Shown: positions 28,024 to 36,492 of the stretch, piece after piece
Position numbering within the stretch: position 1 is the stretch's first letter
How the letters are laid out: every line of letters starts with the position of its first letter
DNA from: Comamonadaceae bacterium
GTDB taxonomy: Bacteria > Pseudomonadota > Gammaproteobacteria > Burkholderiales > Burkholderiaceae_C
Assembly (NCBI GenBank): GCA_027485285.1
Contig: JAIXRH010000104.1
Location: forward strand, 1-55,026
Reading direction: 5' to 3'
Length of the DNA: 55,026 nucleotides
Program-made: the position numbers and the translations under genes
Notes under the pieces: model-generated
Told to the model about the DNA's origin: nothing
Seen by the model: only the letters and a program-made list of their open reading frames with translations
Database searches by the model: none

Positions 28024-29483
28024 TGATTTCACGCGAACCCACCCTTGAGCGATTGGCCGTTGCCCGTCAACTGTTGTTAGAGCCTTTTGGTCTAGACGAG
28101 ACCGACTTGGCCAAAACCTTGGCCGAGATCAAAGCGCACAAAGTGGACGAAGCCGATTTGTACTTTCAATACACACGCTCAGAGGGCTGGAGCTTGGAAG
28201 AGGGCATTGTCAAAACAGGCTCATTCAGCATCGACCAAGGTGTGGGCGTGCGAGCGGTGAGCGGTGAAAAAACTGCTTTTGCGTATTCCGACGATATTTC
28301 CAAAGCCTCTTTGATGGATGCTGCACGGACCGTGCGCACCATTGGCGCTGCGGCCAAAGGTGGCCGCGTCAAAGTGGCCACGCGCAAGGTGGCCTCCAGC
28401 CGTTCTTTGTATGGTGGCTTAGACCCCATCGCCTCCCTCAACAGCACTGAAAAGGTCGAGCTGTTGGGCCGTATTGAACACATGGCCCGCGCCAAAGACC
28501 CCCGCGTGATTCAAGTCATGGCCGGTTTGGCCAGCGAATACGACGTGGTGATGGTGGTGCGTGCCGATGGCACCTTGGCCGCCGATGTGCGCCCCTTGGT
28601 GCGCCTGAGCGTGACCGTGATTGCTGAGCAAAATGGCCGCCGTGAAGTGGGCTCTGCGGGCGGCGGTGGCCGCTTTGGCTTAGGTCACTTTGACGATGTG
28701 CTGGCGCAAAGCTATGTGGATGAAGCCGTGCAATGCGCCCTCACCAACCTCGATGCACGTCCAGCCCCTGCAGGCGAAATGAGCGTGGTGTTGGGCGCGG
28801 GCTGGCCGGGCATCTTGTTGCACGAAGCGATTGGCCACGGCTTAGAGGGCGACTTCAACCGCAAAGGTTCAAGCGCGTTCAGCGGCCGCATTGGCCAACG
28901 TGTGGCGGCCAAAGGCGTCACGGTGCTCGACGATGGCACCCTTCCTGACCGCCGTGGTTCACTCAATGTGGACGACGAAGGCAACCCCAGCCAAAGCAAT
29001 GTGCTGATTGAAGATGGCATTTTGAAGGGCTACATCCAAGACAACATGAACGCCCGTCTGATGGGCGTCAAGCCCACAGGCAATGGCCGTCGCGAAAGCT
29101 ATGCCCATGTGCCCATGCCGCGCATGACCAACACCTACATGTTGGGTGGCGACAAATCGCCTGAAGAAATTGTGTCCAGCCTCAAAAAGGGTTTGTACGC
29201 CGTGAATTTTGGTGGCGGCCAAGTGGACATCACCTCGGGTAAGTTTGTGTTCTCCACTTCGCTGGCGTATTGGGTGGAAAACGGCAAGATTCAATACCCT
29301 GTCAAAGGCGCGACCTTGGTGGGCAATGGCCCCGATGCACTGACGCGCGTTAGCTTGATTGGCAACGACATGAAACTCGACCCTGGCGTGGGCACCTGCG
29401 GCAAAGAAGGCCAGAGTGTGCCGGTGGGCGTGGGTCAGCCGACCTTGCGCATTGATGGCTTGACGGTGGGTGGTACGGCGTAA
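28023..29483 (+). CDS. tldD: metalloprotease TldD
   Basis: TldD works with TldE/PmbA as a zinc protease that trims unfolded or modified peptides (microcin maturation, CcdA turnover in E. coli). 486 aa; the metal-binding HEAIGHGLEGDF motif, the N-terminal YFQYTRSEGWSLEEGIVKTGSF and the C-terminal VGTCGKEGQSVPVGVGQPTLRI are characteristic. The partner pmbA is not in this window. It is followed by 113 bp with a palindrome CCAGCGCTGG near 29495 but no clear terminator. Confidence 0.94.
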   Translation: MISREPTLERLAVARQLLLEPFGLDETDLAKTLAEIKAHKVDEADLYFQYTRSEGWSLEEGIVKTGSFSIDQGVGVRAVSGEKTAFAYSDDISKASLMDAARTVRTIGAAAKGGRVKVATRKVASSRSLYGGLDPIASLNSTEKVELLGRIEHMARAKDPRVIQVMAGLASEYDVVMVVRADGTLAADVRPLVRLSVTVIAEQNGRREVGSAGGGGRFGLGHFDDVLAQSYVDEAVQCALTNLDARPAPAGEMSVVLGAGWPGILLHEAIGHGLEGDFNRKGSSAFSGRIGQRVAAKGVTVLDDGTLPDRRGSLNVDDEGNPSQSNVLIEDGILKGYIQDNMNARLMGVKPTGNGRRESYAHVPMPRMTNTYMLGGDKSPEEIVSSLKKGLYAVNFGGGQVDITSGKFVFSTSLAYWVENGKIQYPVKGATLVGNGPDALTRVSLIGNDMKLDPGVGTCGKEGQSVPVGVGQPTLRIDGLTVGGTA

Positions 29484-29596
29484 ATGACATGGGCGTGCCA
29501 GCGCTGGTCACAGCGCGAGTCGCAGCGTTGATGCCTCTTTTAAACCTCAGCGCTTTGTCAGAAAACTGCCACATACCTTGTGATACATTCCAATCC

Positions 29597-29665
29597 ATGA
29601 GTGCAAACCGTTTTTATTTTGCTGACTTCTTTATCTCACGCCCCCATGGCGGTCGAGAGATCTGA
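29597..29665 (+). CDS. Phe/Tyr-rich leader peptide of the aroG attenuator
   Basis: A 22-codon ORF starting MSANRFYFADFFIS; 5 of residues 6-12 are Phe or Tyr (TTT TAT TTT GCT GAC TTC TTT). It ends at TGA 29663-29665, followed by a terminator before aroG, the layout of amino-acid attenuators such as pheA. TACATT (29584-29589) ends 7 nt before its ATG and could be the -10 box. There is no Shine-Dalgarno, so initiation may be leaderless. The long aroG-frame ORF from 29601 passes through here in another frame and is not coding. Confidence 0.7.
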   Translation: MSANRFYFADFFISRPHGGREI

Positions 29666-29702
29666 ACGTAGCCCAAACGCTCTGAACTCCAAACCAACCG
29701 CC
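29633..29702 (+). promoter_or_regulatory. aroG attenuator: alternative RNA pairings
   Basis: Two exclusive pairings can be drawn. Protector hairpin: ATCTC (29633-29637) with GAGAT (29657-29661) and CGCC (29639-29642) with GGCG (29648-29651). Antiterminator: GGCGGT (29648-29653) with ACCGCC (29697-29702), which takes the left arm of the terminator. A ribosome stalled on the Phe/Tyr codons (29612-29632) would mask the left side of the protector, free GGCGGT, and allow readthrough into aroG when charged tRNA-Phe or tRNA-Tyr is scarce. Pairings were drawn by eye. Confidence 0.6.
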
Positions 29703-29725
29703 GGACCTCCCGGCGGTTTTTTTTT
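29696..29725 (+). terminator. rho-independent terminator (attenuator) before aroG
   Basis: AACCGCCGG (29696-29704), loop ACCTC, and CCGGCGGTT (29710-29718) form a 9-bp stem; nine consecutive T run from 29717 to 29725. It lies 43 bp upstream of the aroG start and 30 bp after the leader-peptide stop, where an attenuator is expected. Confidence 0.85.
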
Positions 29726-29768
29726 GCCAAATCCTTTCATCATTTTTTTCAAACTTCAGGACGAGACC

Positions 29769-30878
29769 ATGAAAACGAACACCCTTTATTCAAGCTACGT
29801 TGAAAACACCAGTCAAACCGACGATCAACGTATCAAGGACATCACCGTGCTACCTCCTCCTGAACATTTGATTCGCTTCTTCCCCATTCAGGGGACGCCC
29901 GTGGAGAAGCTGATCACCCAGACCCGTCAAACCATCCATCGCATCATGCTCGGCAAAGACGACCGCCTGTTGGTGGTGGTGGGTCCCTGCTCTATCCACG
30001 ACCCTGCTGCCGCAATCGATTACGCGCGTCGCTTGCAACCGCTGCGCGAAAAGTACGCCGATACTTTAGAAATCGTGATGCGCGTGTATTTCGAGAAGCC
30101 TCGCACCACCGTGGGCTGGAAGGGCTTGATCAACGACCCGTACTTGGACGAGAGCTTTCGCATTGACGAAGGTCTGCGCATTGCGCGCCAGCTGCTGATC
30201 GAGATCAACCGGCTGGGTTTGCCCGCAGGCAGCGAGTTTTTAGACGCCATCAGCCCGCAATACATTGGTGATCTGATTTCGTGGGGCGCGATTGGTGCGC
30301 GCACGACCGAGAGCCAAGTGCACCGCGAGTTGGCTTCGGGCATTTCTGCACCCATCGGCTTTAAGAACGGGACCGACGGCAACATCAAAATCGCCACCGA
30401 CGCCATCCAAGCCGCTGCTGGCGCACACCACTTCTTGTCGATTCACAAAAATGGCCAAGTGGCGATTGTGCAAACCAAGGGCAACAAGGACTGCCACGTC
30501 ATTCTGCGAGGCGGCAAGGCCCCCAATTACGATGCAGCCAGCGTGACGGCAGCCTGCGCAGAGTTGGCCAAAGCCAAATTGCCAGCCTCCTTGATGGTGG
30601 ATTGCAGCCACGCCAACAGCAGCAAGCAGCACGAGCGTCAGCTGGTGGTGGCCAAAGACATTGCAGATCAAATCAGCGGTGGTTCACACCAGGTGTTTGG
30701 CGTGATGATTGAAAGTCATATTCTGGGTGGTGCGCAGAAGTTCACGCCTGGTAAGGATGATGTGTCTCAGCTGGAATACGGCAAGAGCATCACCGATGCA
30801 TGTTTGGATTGGAACGACTCGGTGGCTTCGTTGGACGTGTTGTCTCAGGCTGTGGTGGCGCGTCGTCAGCGTTCCTGA
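29769..30878 (+). CDS. aroG: 3-deoxy-7-phosphoheptulonate synthase, type I (AroG/F/H family)
   Basis: First enzyme of the shikimate pathway: condenses PEP and erythrose-4-phosphate. 369 aa, close to E. coli AroG in its motifs: GPCSIHDPAAAIDYA, VMRVYFEKPRTTVGWKGLINDP, SWGAIGARTTESQVHRELASG, FKNGTDGNIKIA, VILRGGKAPNYD and DCSHANSSKQ. Which amino acid inhibits it cannot be told by eye, but the Phe/Tyr leader peptide suggests a Phe- or Tyr-linked isozyme. ATG 29769 follows AGGACGAG. No terminator is visible after it. Confidence 0.95.
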   Translation: MKTNTLYSSYVENTSQTDDQRIKDITVLPPPEHLIRFFPIQGTPVEKLITQTRQTIHRIMLGKDDRLLVVVGPCSIHDPAAAIDYARRLQPLREKYADTLEIVMRVYFEKPRTTVGWKGLINDPYLDESFRIDEGLRIARQLLIEINRLGLPAGSEFLDAISPQYIGDLISWGAIGARTTESQVHRELASGISAPIGFKNGTDGNIKIATDAIQAAAGAHHFLSIHKNGQVAIVQTKGNKDCHVILRGGKAPNYDAASVTAACAELAKAKLPASLMVDCSHANSSKQHERQLVVAKDIADQISGGSHQVFGVMIESHILGGAQKFTPGKDDVSQLEYGKSITDACLDWNDSVASLDVLSQAVVARRQRS

Positions 30879-30941
30879 TTTTTTGGTTGATTCGGGGCTG
30901 GGTTGGTTGGACCTGCGGTGTTTTTGAACAGCGAAGCAGAA

Positions 30942-30975
30942 GCAGGCGCAGGCACAGGCACAGGCACCAAGACAG
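30942..30975. repeat. short GGCACA-type simple repeat between aroG and mpl
   Basis: A run of imperfect CAGGCA/CAGGCG hexamers lies in the 188-bp gap between the converging aroG and mpl genes. Nothing else is recognised in this gap: no gene and no convincing terminator. Confidence 0.5.
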
Positions 30976-31066
30976 GTCAGGCACTGACCACTCTGTGTGC
31001 GTGCGAAAGAACCACGACGAACCAAGACCAAAGGCAGGCAAGCAAGTGACCCATGGGCGAAAGAAG

Positions 31067-32518
31067 TTACTCAGCCAAAGCAGTCAACAACTTCGCATGA
31101 ATGCCACCAAACCCACCATTGCTCATGCAGAGCACATGGTCACCCGCTTGCGCAGCCGCCACTACTTGTGCAATGACTTCATCGACTGAGCCTGCCACAG
31201 AGGCACCCGCGCCCATGGGCGACAAGGCCTCCACCGCATCCCAATCCAAACCGCCCGAGTGACAAAACGCGAGGTCCGCGTCTTCCAAACTCCAAGGCAG
31301 TTGCGACTTCATCGTGCCCAGCTTCATCGTGTTGCTGCGCGGCTCAAATACCGCCAAGATGCGGGCGTTGGGCCCCACTTTGCGACGCAGGCCGTCCACG
31401 GTGGTGCGAATGGCGGTGGGGTGGTGCGCAAAGTCGTCGTACACCGTGATGTCACCGCCCGTGCGTGCCACGGTGCCGCGCACTTCCATGCGGCGGCGCA
31501 CGTTTTGAAACTCGGTCAATGAAGCCGCGGCTTGCGCAGGCGACACGCCCAGGTGCTCAGCGGCGGCGATGGCGGCCAAGGCGTTGAGTTGGTTGTGCAC
31601 GCCTGTGATGTCCCATTGCACGCGACCCACTTCTTGGCCTTGGTGCAAAACCGCAAAGTTGTCGGGCTCGCCTGCGACAGACCAGCCATCTGGGCCATTC
31701 AAGCCTGTCGCGTTCGCGCGCACGCCAAACTTGGCGATGCCGCTCCAGCAGCCTTGGTCCAAGACGCGCTGCAAGCTGTCTTCGTCAGCGTTGACCACCA
31801 CGCGGCCGCTGCCTGGCACGGTACGTACCAAGTGGTGGAACTGGCGCTCGATGGCGGCAAGGTTGTCAAAGATGTCGGCGTGGTCGAATTCGAGGTTGTT
31901 CAAAATCGCGGTGCGTGGGCGGTAGTGCACAAACTTGCTGCGCTTGTCAAAAAAGGCGGTGTCGTATTCGTCGGCTTCAATGACAAAGGGCGTGCGTTTG
32001 TGCGCGGCCAGATCGGCGTCTGAACTCAGCCGGCCCAAACGAGCGGACACCCCAAAGTTCAACGGCACGCCGCCGACCAAGAAGCCGGGTTCTAAGCCTG
32101 CGGCTTGAAGAATCCAAGCCAGCATCGCGGTGGTGGTGGTTTTGCCGTGTGTGCCTGCCACGGCCAGCACGTGGCGGGGTTGACTGGGATGGTGCAAGAG
32201 GTGTTCGGCCAGCCATTGCGGACCGCTGGTGTAGCTGGCACCGCTCTCCAAAATGGCTTCCATCAGCGGGAACTTAGGCGCACCATGGGCCAAGCGGGCG
32301 CGCGACACCACGTTGCCAATCACGTACACATCGGGGTTGAGTTGGGTTTGTTCAGCGCCAAAACCTTCTATCAGTTCAATGCCAAGGCTGCGCAGTTGGT
32401 CGCTCATGGGCGGGTAGACACCCGCATCGCAACCCGTCACCTTGTGGCCCGCTTCACGCGCCAATGCAGCCAGTCCACCCATGAACGTGCCGCAAATTCC
32501 CAAAATATGTATGTGCAT
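31067..32518 (-). CDS. mpl: UDP-MurNAc:L-Ala-gamma-D-Glu-meso-DAP ligase Mpl
   Basis: Peptidoglycan-recycling ligase that joins the murein tripeptide to UDP-MurNAc. 483 aa, MurC-like but with the Mpl N-terminus MHIHILGICGTFMGGLAALA. ATP motif [46 protein letters not shown] and FEPRSNTMKLG separate it from MurC, which is present in the dcw cluster. Works in the same recycling route as AmpD, encoded at 43450-44034. It diverges from the hypothetical gene at 32592. Confidence 0.95.
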   Translation of the reverse strand: MHIHILGICGTFMGGLAALAREAGHKVTGCDAGVYPPMSDQLRSLGIELIEGFGAEQTQLNPDVYVIGNVVSRARLAHGAPKFPLMEAILESGASYTSGPQWLAEHLLHHPSQPRHVLAVAGTHGKTTTTAMLAWILQAAGLEPGFLVGGVPLNFGVSARLGRLSSDADLAAHKRTPFVIEADEYDTAFFDKRSKFVHYRPRTAILNNLEFDHADIFDNLAAIERQFHHLVRTVPGSGRVVVNADEDSLQRVLDQGCWSGIAKFGVRANATGLNGPDGWSVAGEPDNFAVLHQGQEVGRVQWDITGVHNQLNALAAIAAAEHLGVSPAQAAASLTEFQNVRRRMEVRGTVARTGGDITVYDDFAHHPTAIRTTVDGLRRKVGPNARILAVFEPRSNTMKLGTMKSQLPWSLEDADLAFCHSGGLDWDAVEALSPMGAGASVAGSVDEVIAQVVAAAQAGDHVLCMSNGGFGGIHAKLLTALAE

Positions 32519-32530
32519 CTGCCCATTTTA
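32518..32530 (-). promoter_or_regulatory. -10 box of mpl, leaderless geometry
   Basis: On the minus strand TAAAAT (32530-32525, 5/6 match) is followed by 6 nt (GGGCAG) and then the mpl ATG at 32518. No AGGAGG-like sequence is in the initiation window. Confidence 0.45.
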
Positions 32531-32591
32531 GGAGGGTGTTTCAGCGGGCTTTGTGCGAGCCGCTCTGGGCGGCCCCACAATCACGTCTTAT

Positions 32592-33182
32592 ATGAATACG
32601 GTTCAAGAAGAAATTGCAGCCACTGCTGCTCGCATGGTGGTGGAGGAGGGCTTGGAATATGGCCCAGCCAAGCGGCGCGCTGTCAAACAGCTGGGTTTGA
32701 ACGCCCGTGCGCAGCTGCCCAACAACGACCAAGTCGAGGACGCGGTGCGCGACTACCTTGAGCTGTTTTGTGCCGACACGCAGCCAGCCGAGCTCAAGGC
32801 CTTGCGCGAGCTGGCAGCGGTGTGGATGGGGCGCATGGCGGCTTTCAGGCCACATTTAGGGGGCGCGGTGTGGCGCGGTACAGCCACGGCTTTGTCGGAC
32901 ATTTATCTGCAGTTGTTCTGTGATGACTCCAAGTCGGCTGAAATTAGCCTCATTGACCACCAAGTGCGCTACGAGGTCAGCACGGTTCAGGGCTTTCAAG
33001 GTGAGGCTGTGGATGCGCTGAGTGTTCTTTGTTCTTGCCCAGGATTGACACAAAAAGTGTTGGTTCACCTGATGATTTATGACTTAGACGATCTGCGCGG
33101 CGCCTTGAAGCCTGACGGGCAAGGTCGGACGTATCGCGGGAATTTGGCGGCATTAAATGAGTTGATGAAGGAATTTGAATGA
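32592..33182 (+). CDS. conserved hypothetical protein, possible nucleotidyltransferase fold
   Basis: A 196-aa soluble protein beginning MNTVQEEIAATAARMVVEEG. No signal peptide or membrane helix is seen, and I do not recognise a catalytic motif with certainty. I recall similar proteins next to mpl and tlpA in Burkholderiales, but cannot give a function. ATG 32592 is chosen over the frame start at 32553; it lacks a Shine-Dalgarno, and CACAAT at 32576-32581 could place a start site only a few nt upstream. Its stop overlaps the tlpA-like start by 4 bp. Confidence 0.7.
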   Translation: MNTVQEEIAATAARMVVEEGLEYGPAKRRAVKQLGLNARAQLPNNDQVEDAVRDYLELFCADTQPAELKALRELAAVWMGRMAAFRPHLGGAVWRGTATALSDIYLQLFCDDSKSAEISLIDHQVRYEVSTVQGFQGEAVDALSVLCSCPGLTQKVLVHLMIYDLDDLRGALKPDGQGRTYRGNLAALNELMKEFE

Positions 33183-33715
33183 CGATCAATGTAAATAGAC
33201 GTCAGGCCATGTATGCAGGCGTGGCTGCGCTAGCGGCTATCGCAGGCGCTGGCGTGGCTTGGCAGCGTCAAGCCTTGCAAGAGGCGAATGGCATCTCGGC
33301 GGAGGTGATGCGAGATTTTTGGGCGGCTGAGTTTGACACGCCCGCTGGTGAATCTTTGCCCATGTCCTCATTTCAAGGGCGTCCCTTGGTGGTCAACTTT
33401 TGGGCCACATGGTGCACGCCCTGTGTCGAGGAAATGCCATTAATTGACGTCTTCTTCCGTCAAAATCAAAAAAATGGTTGGCAAGTCCTGGGTTTGGCGA
33501 TTGATCAACCCAGCCGTGTACGTCAATTCATGGGTCAATTTCCAGTCAGTTACAAGATTGGCTTGGCGGGACTGAACGGCACAGAGCTTGGCAAATTGCT
33601 TGGCAACGAGGTGGGTGGCTTGCCGTTCACCGTGGTGTTGGACGCCCAAGGGCGTCTGTTGCAACGAAAAATGGGGAAATTGAGCCCTGAGGACATCAGA
33701 AAATGGGTGGCCTAG
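33179..33715 (+). CDS. TlpA/ResA-like membrane-anchored thiol-disulfide oxidoreductase
   Basis: 178 aa with an N-terminal hydrophobic anchor or signal (AGVAALAAIAGAGVAW, about residues 12-27) and a periplasmic thioredoxin fold. The redox motif is WATWCTPCVEEMP (CxxC), and the cis-Pro region reads VGGLPFTVVLDAQG. Likely reduces or oxidises exported cysteines, for example in cytochrome c maturation. Translationally coupled to the preceding gene (ATGA). It is followed by 72 bp holding the accB promoter region. Confidence 0.88.
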   Translation: MTINVNRRQAMYAGVAALAAIAGAGVAWQRQALQEANGISAEVMRDFWAAEFDTPAGESLPMSSFQGRPLVVNFWATWCTPCVEEMPLIDVFFRQNQKNGWQVLGLAIDQPSRVRQFMGQFPVSYKIGLAGLNGTELGKLLGNEVGGLPFTVVLDAQGRLLQRKMGKLSPEDIRKWVA

Positions 33716-33736
33716 GTAGTTTTAACAGCCGATGAT

Positions 33737-33769
33737 TTGTAAATTGGTGTAAATTAGCTGCTTATTTAC
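33737..33769 (+). promoter_or_regulatory. repeat-rich accB promoter/operator region
   Basis: TGTAAATT occurs twice, 10 bp apart (33738-33745 and 33748-33755). GTAAAT (33749-33754) also forms an inverted repeat with ATTTAC (33764-33769). The 10-bp spacing places the repeats on one DNA face, as in an operator. The core promoter hexamers are not clear. Confidence 0.4.
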
Positions 33770-33787
33770 GACAAATAGGATGTAGTT

Positions 33788-34246
33788 ATGGATTTGCGAA
33801 AACTCAAGACGTTGATTGACTTGGTGTCTGACTCCAATGTGTCTGAACTCGAAATCACCGAGGCAGAAGGCACGGTCCGTATCGTTAAGAGTGCACCCGC
33901 CCCTGTAGCGATGGTGACGCAAATGGCTGCACCTGCCCCCGTTGCGGTGGCCGCCCCTGTGGCTGCTGCTCCCGCACCCGCAGCTGCACCCGTGGTCGAA
34001 GCTGCGCCTGCCGGTCACATCGTCAAGTCCCCGATGGTGGGCACCTTCTACCGCTCGTCCAGTCCGGGTGCCAAGTCTTTTGCCGAAGTGGGTCAGCAAG
34101 TCAAAGAAGGCGAGACCATCTGCATCATTGAAGCGATGAAGATCTTGAACGAGATCGAGGCTGACAAGGCCGGCACCATCACCAAAATCTTGGCTGAAAA
34201 CGGCCAGGCTGTGGAATACGGCGCACCCCTGTTCATCATTGAATAA
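33788..34246 (+). CDS. accB: biotin carboxyl carrier protein of acetyl-CoA carboxylase
   Basis: 152-aa carrier that holds the biotin shuttled between AccC and the carboxyltransferase. N-terminal [25 protein letters not shown], a flexible Ala/Pro hinge (about 39-76), and the biotinyl domain with the lysine in [19 protein letters not shown] sits 9 nt before the ATG. It is directly followed by accC, 14 bp on, as the first step of fatty-acid synthesis. Confidence 0.96.
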   Translation: MDLRKLKTLIDLVSDSNVSELEITEAEGTVRIVKSAPAPVAMVTQMAAPAPVAVAAPVAAAPAPAAAPVVEAAPAGHIVKSPMVGTFYRSSSPGAKSFAEVGQQVKEGETICIIEAMKILNEIEADKAGTITKILAENGQAVEYGAPLFIIE

Positions 34247-34260
34247 GGGGCGAGCCGTTC

Positions 34261-35610
34261 ATTTTTAAAAAAATCCTGATCGCCAATCGTGGCGAAATCG
34301 CCCTGCGCATCCAACGCGCTTGTCGCGAGTTGGGTGTCAAAGCGGTGATGGTGTATTCCGAAGCCGACCGTGACGCCAAGTACGTCAAGCTGGCAGACGA
34401 AGCCGTGTGTATTGGCCCTGCGTCCTCTGCGCTCAGCTACCTCAACATGCCGGCCATCATTGCCGCAGCCGAAGTGACAGACGCTGAAGCCATTCACCCT
34501 GGCTACGGCTTTTTGAGTGAAAACGCTGATTTTGCTGAGCGGGTTGAAAAAAGCGGCTTCCAGTTCATTGGCCCAACCGCTGAATCCATCCGCATCATGG
34601 GTGACAAAGTGTCGGCCAAGCAATCCATGATCAAAGCGGGCGTGCCTTGCGTGCCCGGCTCGGAAGGTGAGTTGCCAGACGACCCTGCAGCCATCAAGCG
34701 CATTGCCAAGAGCGTGGGCTACCCAGTCATCATCAAAGCTGCTGGGGGAGGTGGTGGTCGTGGCATGCGCGTGGTGCACACCGAAGCTGCCTTGATCAAC
34801 GCGGTGGCCATGACCAAAGCCGAAGCAGGCACGGCTTTTGGTAACCCAGCGGTGTACATGGAGAAATTCCTCCAAAACCCACGTCACATCGAAATTCAAA
34901 TCTTGGCTGACAAGCACAAGAACGCGGTGTATTTGGGGGAGCGCGATTGCTCCATGCAACGTCGTCACCAAAAAGTGATCGAGGAAGCACCGGCGCCCGG
35001 CATTCCTCGCAAGTTGATTGAAAAAATTGGCGAACGCTGTGCGGCAGCTTGCAAAAAGATCAACTACCGCGGTGCGGGCACGTTTGAGTTTTTGTACGAA
35101 AACGGCGAGTTTTATTTCATTGAAATGAACACCCGCGTGCAGGTGGAACACCCCGTGACCGAATACATCACCGGTGTGGACATCGTGAAAACACAAATCA
35201 TGGTGGCGGCTGGCTTGAAGTTGCCGTTCCTGCAGCGCGACATCCAAGTGCGTGGCCATTCCATCGAGTGCCGCATCAACGCGGAAGACCCGTTCAAGTT
35301 CATCCCGTCGCCAGGCCGCATCACCATGTGGCATGCGCCAGGTGGCCCCGGAGTGCGTGTGGATTCCCACATCTATACCAACTACTACGTCCCGCCAAAC
35401 TACGACTCGATGATCGGCAAGATCATCGTGCACGGCGACACCCGTGACGAAGCATTGGCACGCATGCGCACCGCCTTGAACGAGACTTTGGTGGAAGGCA
35501 TCAACACCAACATCCCGCTGCATCGCGAGTTGATGGTGGACGCCAAGTTCATGGCGGGTGGCACCAACATTCACTACTTGGAAGAGTGGCTCGCTGCTCA
35601 CAAGCGCTGA
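34261..35610 (+). CDS. accC: biotin carboxylase subunit AccC, apparent ATT start codon
   Basis: ATP-dependent biotin carboxylase. The family N-terminus [17 protein letters not shown] is encoded here as ATT TTT AAA AAA ATC..., with ATT at 34261 where ATG is expected. No ATG, GTG or TTG exists in this frame between the accB stop and this point. The first internal candidates (TTG 34327, ATG 34330) would remove the first strand and the ANRGE motif of the ATP-grasp fold. From ATT the protein is 449 aa, the same length as E. coli AccC. Upstream AAGGGGCGAG (34245-34254) could serve as ribosome site. [26 protein letters not shown] and MIGKIIVHG are intact. Confidence 0.9.
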   Translation: MFKKILIANRGEIALRIQRACRELGVKAVMVYSEADRDAKYVKLADEAVCIGPASSALSYLNMPAIIAAAEVTDAEAIHPGYGFLSENADFAERVEKSGFQFIGPTAESIRIMGDKVSAKQSMIKAGVPCVPGSEGELPDDPAAIKRIAKSVGYPVIIKAAGGGGGRGMRVVHTEAALINAVAMTKAEAGTAFGNPAVYMEKFLQNPRHIEIQILADKHKNAVYLGERDCSMQRRHQKVIEEAPAPGIPRKLIEKIGERCAAACKKINYRGAGTFEFLYENGEFYFIEMNTRVQVEHPVTEYITGVDIVKTQIMVAAGLKLPFLQRDIQVRGHSIECRINAEDPFKFIPSPGRITMWHAPGGPGVRVDSHIYTNYYVPPNYDSMIGKIIVHGDTRDEALARMRTALNETLVEGINTNIPLHRELMVDAKFMAGGTNIHYLEEWLAAHKR

Positions 35611-36491
35611 TGTTTGAGCTGCGTCTGATGTGCCCCGAAGACAGCGTGGAAGCTGTCTGCGAGGCATTGGACGTACTCGACGCCTTGAGCGTGTCCGTCG
35701 AAGACGCCGATGCACAAACCGATGCCGAGCAAGCCTTGTTTGGCGAGCCTGGCATGCCACCCCCCAAAGAAGGCTGGAAGCGTTCGCGCATCGTGGCCTT
35801 GTTTGCCGAGGAGGCGACAGCCAAGGTTGCTTCGCGTTTGTTGGCCCTGCAAGATTTCTTTGCTGACAGCCAAGTGTTGGGCATTCAGCCTGTGGCCGAC
35901 CAAGATTGGGTGCGTTTGACGCAGTCGCAATTTGCACCGGTCGAGATCACGCCTGAGTTTTGGATTGTGCCCACCTGGCATGAGCCACCTGCGCAAGCCA
36001 AACAAGTGATTCGCCTAGACCCTGGTCTGGCATTTGGCACGGGCACCCACCCCACCACCCGCATGTGCCTGCGCTGGATTGCCACACATGAGGTGGCCAA
36101 CCAACGCGTGCTGGATTACGGGTGTGGCTCTGGTATTTTGGCCATTGGTGCGGCTTTGCACGGCGCCAACAACATTGATGCCGTGGACATTGACGACGCC
36201 GCGGTGACGGCCACCGTGCTCAATGCCGAAGCCAACCACGTGCGCTTGAACGCGGGATTGCCTGACAAAGCCACGGGTCACTACCAAACTGTGTTGGCCA
36301 ACATCTTGGCTACGCCGCTCAAGGTGTTGGCACCGTTGTTGCGCAGCCATGTGGCCGCAGGCGGACACTTGGTGTTGGCGGGTATTCTTGAGCGACAAGC
36401 CCAAGAGCTCAAAGACGCTTACGCGCCGTATTGCACACTGCAAGTGAGCGACACGGAAGACGGCTGGATTTTGATGACGGCTCACTGCTGA
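35610..36491 (+). CDS. prmA: ribosomal protein L11 methyltransferase PrmA
   Basis: Trimethylates L11. 293 aa, family-typical length. SAM-dependent methyltransferase motifs: PGLAFGTGTHPTTRMCL, VLDYGCGSGILAIGAALHGA, VDIDDAAV and the NPPY-like catalytic segment VLANILATPL. ATG 35610 overlaps the accC stop by one base (TGATG); the frame's upstream extension reads accC sequence. Confidence 0.94.
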   Translation: MFELRLMCPEDSVEAVCEALDVLDALSVSVEDADAQTDAEQALFGEPGMPPPKEGWKRSRIVALFAEEATAKVASRLLALQDFFADSQVLGIQPVADQDWVRLTQSQFAPVEITPEFWIVPTWHEPPAQAKQVIRLDPGLAFGTGTHPTTRMCLRWIATHEVANQRVLDYGCGSGILAIGAALHGANNIDAVDIDDAAVTATVLNAEANHVRLNAGLPDKATGHYQTVLANILATPLKVLAPLLRSHVAAGGHLVLAGILERQAQELKDAYAPYCTLQVSDTEDGWILMTAHC

Positions 36492-36492
36492 T

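Noticed and set aside
29601-29768. N-terminal extension of aroG
   Set aside because: It runs through the attenuator terminator and T-tract in a frame different from the leader peptide; ATG 29769 has a proper ribosome site and matches the family start.
34330-35610. accC starting at ATG 34330
   Set aside because: It would lack the [16 protein letters not shown] strand needed for the ATP-grasp fold; the upstream ATT gives the family length.
34093-35937. 614-codon frame antisense to accC/prmA
   Set aside because: Spurious complement of conserved genes; low-complexity His/Arg content.
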